Positions 62,671 through 64,000 of a stretch of DNA of 64,000 nt are shown here, piece after piece (positions within the stretch are counted from its first letter, which is position 1; each line of letters opens with the position of its first letter). Under the pieces are notes generated by a model. The model had not been told where the DNA came from. It made no database searches and saw nothing but the letters and a program-made list of their open reading frames with translations. Origin of the DNA: Hyphococcus sp. (GTDB lineage: Bacteria; Pseudomonadota; Alphaproteobacteria; Caulobacterales; Parvularculaceae); assembly GCA_021604585.1 (NCBI GenBank), contig BQJG01000003.1:36312-100311 (forward strand), read 5' to 3'. The translations under genes were made by a program, and so were the position numbers.

Positions 62671-63255
62671 ATGTTCATCCAGACCGAAGACACTCCGAAT
62701 CCGCAATCCATGAAGTTCCTGCCCGGGCAGGCGGTGCTGGGCCATGGCGCGCTTGGCGTCGATTTCCCGACGATTGAAAGCGCCGCCGCCTCGCCGCTGG
62801 CGCAGATGCTGTTCGAGACCGATGGCGTCATGGGCGTTTATCTCGGCGCGGACTTTATCACGGTCACAAAGGCCGCAGCTGTTGAGTGGGTTCACATCAA
62901 GCCGGCCATTTTGGGCTCCATCGCCGACTTCATCACCGCGGGCTTGCCGGTGATGACCGAAGGCGCCGCGCCCTCTGCCTCTCCTGCAACGCCGCTCGAA
63001 GATTACGAGGGCGAGGACCGCGAAGTGGTCGAGCAAATCATCGAGCTCATCGAAACACGTGTGCGTCCGGCGGTGGCGGCCGATGGCGGCGATATCGTCT
63101 TCAAGCATTTTGAACCACGCACCGGGGTCGTGTTTCTTTCCATGCACGGCGCCTGCGCCGGATGCCCGTCATCGACCCAGACCCTCAAAGCCGGGATCGA
63201 AAACATGCTCAAGCATTACGTGCCGGAAGTGGTGCGCGTCGAAGCGGCGGCGTAG
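62671..63255 (+). CDS. NifU family iron-sulfur scaffold (Nfu type)
   Basis: A 194-residue protein with an N-terminal Nfu_N domain (MFIQTEDTPNPQSMKFLPGQ, GVMGVYLGADFITVTK) and a C-terminal NifU domain (VVEQIIELIETRVRPAVAAD, GGDIVFKHFE). The 4Fe-4S site is C-x-x-C in MHGACAGCPSSTQTL. It delivers Fe-S clusters to client enzymes in the cytoplasm; the same architecture is found in mitochondrial NFU1. AAAAGGC precedes the ATG at 62671. The nitroreductase gene lies 74 bases downstream on the same strand. Confidence 0.94.
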   Translation: MFIQTEDTPNPQSMKFLPGQAVLGHGALGVDFPTIESAAASPLAQMLFETDGVMGVYLGADFITVTKAAAVEWVHIKPAILGSIADFITAGLPVMTEGAAPSASPATPLEDYEGEDREVVEQIIELIETRVRPAVAADGGDIVFKHFEPRTGVVFLSMHGACAGCPSSTQTLKAGIENMLKHYVPEVVRVEAAA

Positions 63256-63329
63256 CCCCGCACAGTTTACCCCGCGCCCGGCTTCCTCTACCCAATAGCT
63301 ATATTCGTAAGCACGAAAAGGGCGCGAAC

Positions 63330-63914
63330 ATGTCTGACAAAATGATCAACGACCAGGCTCTCGACATTATGTTTCGCGATGCGCGAACCCATAATGGCTG
63401 GGAGACCCGCAAGGTCGCGCGGACGCTGGTGCAGGCGGTCTACGATCTGACCAAGATGGGTCCGACATCGGCCAACTGTTCGCCCGCGCGCTTTGTGTTT
63501 GTCTCGAGCGATGAAGGCAAGAAACGGCTGGAGCCGTTGCTCGCCGAGGGCAACCGCGCCAAAACCATGGCGGCGCCCTGCTGCGTGATCATCGGCTATG
63601 ATATGAATTTCGTGTCGAAGATTCGCCAGCTGTTTCCGCATACCGACGCCAGCGGCTGGTTCAAAGGCAAAGAGTTCGACACCGCCTTCCGCAACGGCAC
63701 GCTGCAAGGCGGCTATTTCATCATGGCGGCGCGCGCGCTCGGTCTCGATTGCGGGCCGATGTCGGGCTTTGACAATGCCGGCGTCGACAAGGAATTTTTC
63801 GCGGGCACGGAAATTAAGTCGAATTTCCTATGCAGCATCGGCTATGGCACCGACGAAAACCTGTTCCCGCGTTCGCCGCGCCTTGAATTCGATGAGGCGT
63901 GCGAAGTCGTTTAG
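63330..63914 (+). CDS. Nitroreductase family protein (RutE-like malonic semialdehyde reductase)
   Basis: A 194-residue FMN-dependent reductase. INDQALDIMFRDARTHNGW and the TKMGPTSANCSPARFVFVSS segment fit the HadB/RutE group, which reduces malonic semialdehyde to 3-hydroxypropionate in pyrimidine degradation. LQGGYFIMAARALGLDCGPM and FLCSIGYGTDENLFPRSPRL complete the flavin site. No other rut genes are nearby, so the role is open. AAAAGGGCGCGAAC precedes the ATG; the long frame extending to 63162 overlaps the nfu gene and is rejected. Confidence 0.88.
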   Translation: MSDKMINDQALDIMFRDARTHNGWETRKVARTLVQAVYDLTKMGPTSANCSPARFVFVSSDEGKKRLEPLLAEGNRAKTMAAPCCVIIGYDMNFVSKIRQLFPHTDASGWFKGKEFDTAFRNGTLQGGYFIMAARALGLDCGPMSGFDNAGVDKEFFAGTEIKSNFLCSIGYGTDENLFPRSPRLEFDEACEVV

Positions 63915-63923
63915 GCTATTTCG

Positions 63924-64000
63924 ATGAAGCAGCGTCTGATTTCGTTTGCGCGCCGGCTTGGCTTGTTGCCAGCGCTTGATGCGGCGCGGTTTATGCGCGC
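63924..64000 (+). CDS. Start of a further gene cut by the right edge
   Basis: An open frame begins at ATG 63924, 9 bases after the nitroreductase stop, and reads to the end of the window as a basic, amphipathic N-terminus (MKQRLISFARRLGLLPALD). Too little is present to name it. Leaders of this kind with a leucine-rich helix occur in SAM methyltransferases, but this is a guess. No good ribosome site is seen in the short gap. Confidence 0.4.
   Translation, partial: MKQRLISFARRLGLLPALDAARFMR

Overview
The window looks like ordinary chromosome from a GC-rich alphaproteobacterium. I infer a lineage near Caulobacterales, Parvularculales or Maricaulales. The grounds are a serine palmitoyltransferase / acyl carrier protein / reductase / acyl-ACP synthetase block in the order known from Caulobacter ceramide synthesis, an UrcA-family protein, a K+-independent proton pyrophosphatase, a maeB-type malic enzyme fused to a phosphotransacetylase-like domain, and an alphaproteobacterial-type intergenic palindrome. 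I see no phage, insertion sequence, CRISPR array or rRNA. One tRNA, Gly(GCC), is present.

Layout. 1-2516: a PAS histidine kinase cut by the left edge and a ComM/YifB ATPase, both on minus. 2759-8422: two paralogous proteins with a TIR-like N-terminus, one membrane span and a SUMF1-fold C-terminus, then a YfbK-type von Willebrand A lipoprotein. 8521-12456: a small secreted protein, then dnaK and dnaJ with a hairpin between them. 12461-21634: housekeeping and accessory genes (glucokinase, MFS exporter, sulfotransferase, DUF3088, dapB, retropepsin-like protease, SDR, M24 peptidase, UbiH-type monooxygenase). 21899-31165: Amt-like transporter, FtsK, a PilZ-like/methyltransferase protein convergent with a membrane histidine kinase, a membrane desaturase, LtrA and tRNA-Gly. 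31299-37451: prolyl-tRNA editing protein, CnoX, Lon-N domain protein, Trm112-like protein, an acetyltransferase/cupin pair and AMP nucleosidase. 37543-39432: a small membrane protein, an HTTM-like membrane protein and a convergent DCC thiol oxidoreductase.

The most coherent system is at 39533-47821. On the minus strand, an acyl-ACP synthetase, ceramide reductase, acyl carrier protein and serine palmitoyltransferase form a tight operon. They are followed by a DUF2141 protein and a GNAT-like protein that fits bacterial ceramide synthase, whose stop overlaps the start of a glutaminyl cyclotransferase. A fatty-acid-hydroxylase family gene is divergent from the operon head. Together these could make, and perhaps hydroxylate, a ceramide. 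The right end (48047-64000) carries hppA, a VOC protein, an animal-type heme peroxidase, a HAD phosphatase, a threonine aldolase, a VTT membrane protein, hemH, a PiT-like permease, an SDR, an UrcA protein, a DUF2167 protein, maeB, an NfuA-like scaffold, a nitroreductase and the first codons of one more gene.

Start codons were chosen from visible ribosome binding sites where possible. All functional names rest on family motifs read by eye, with no database search.
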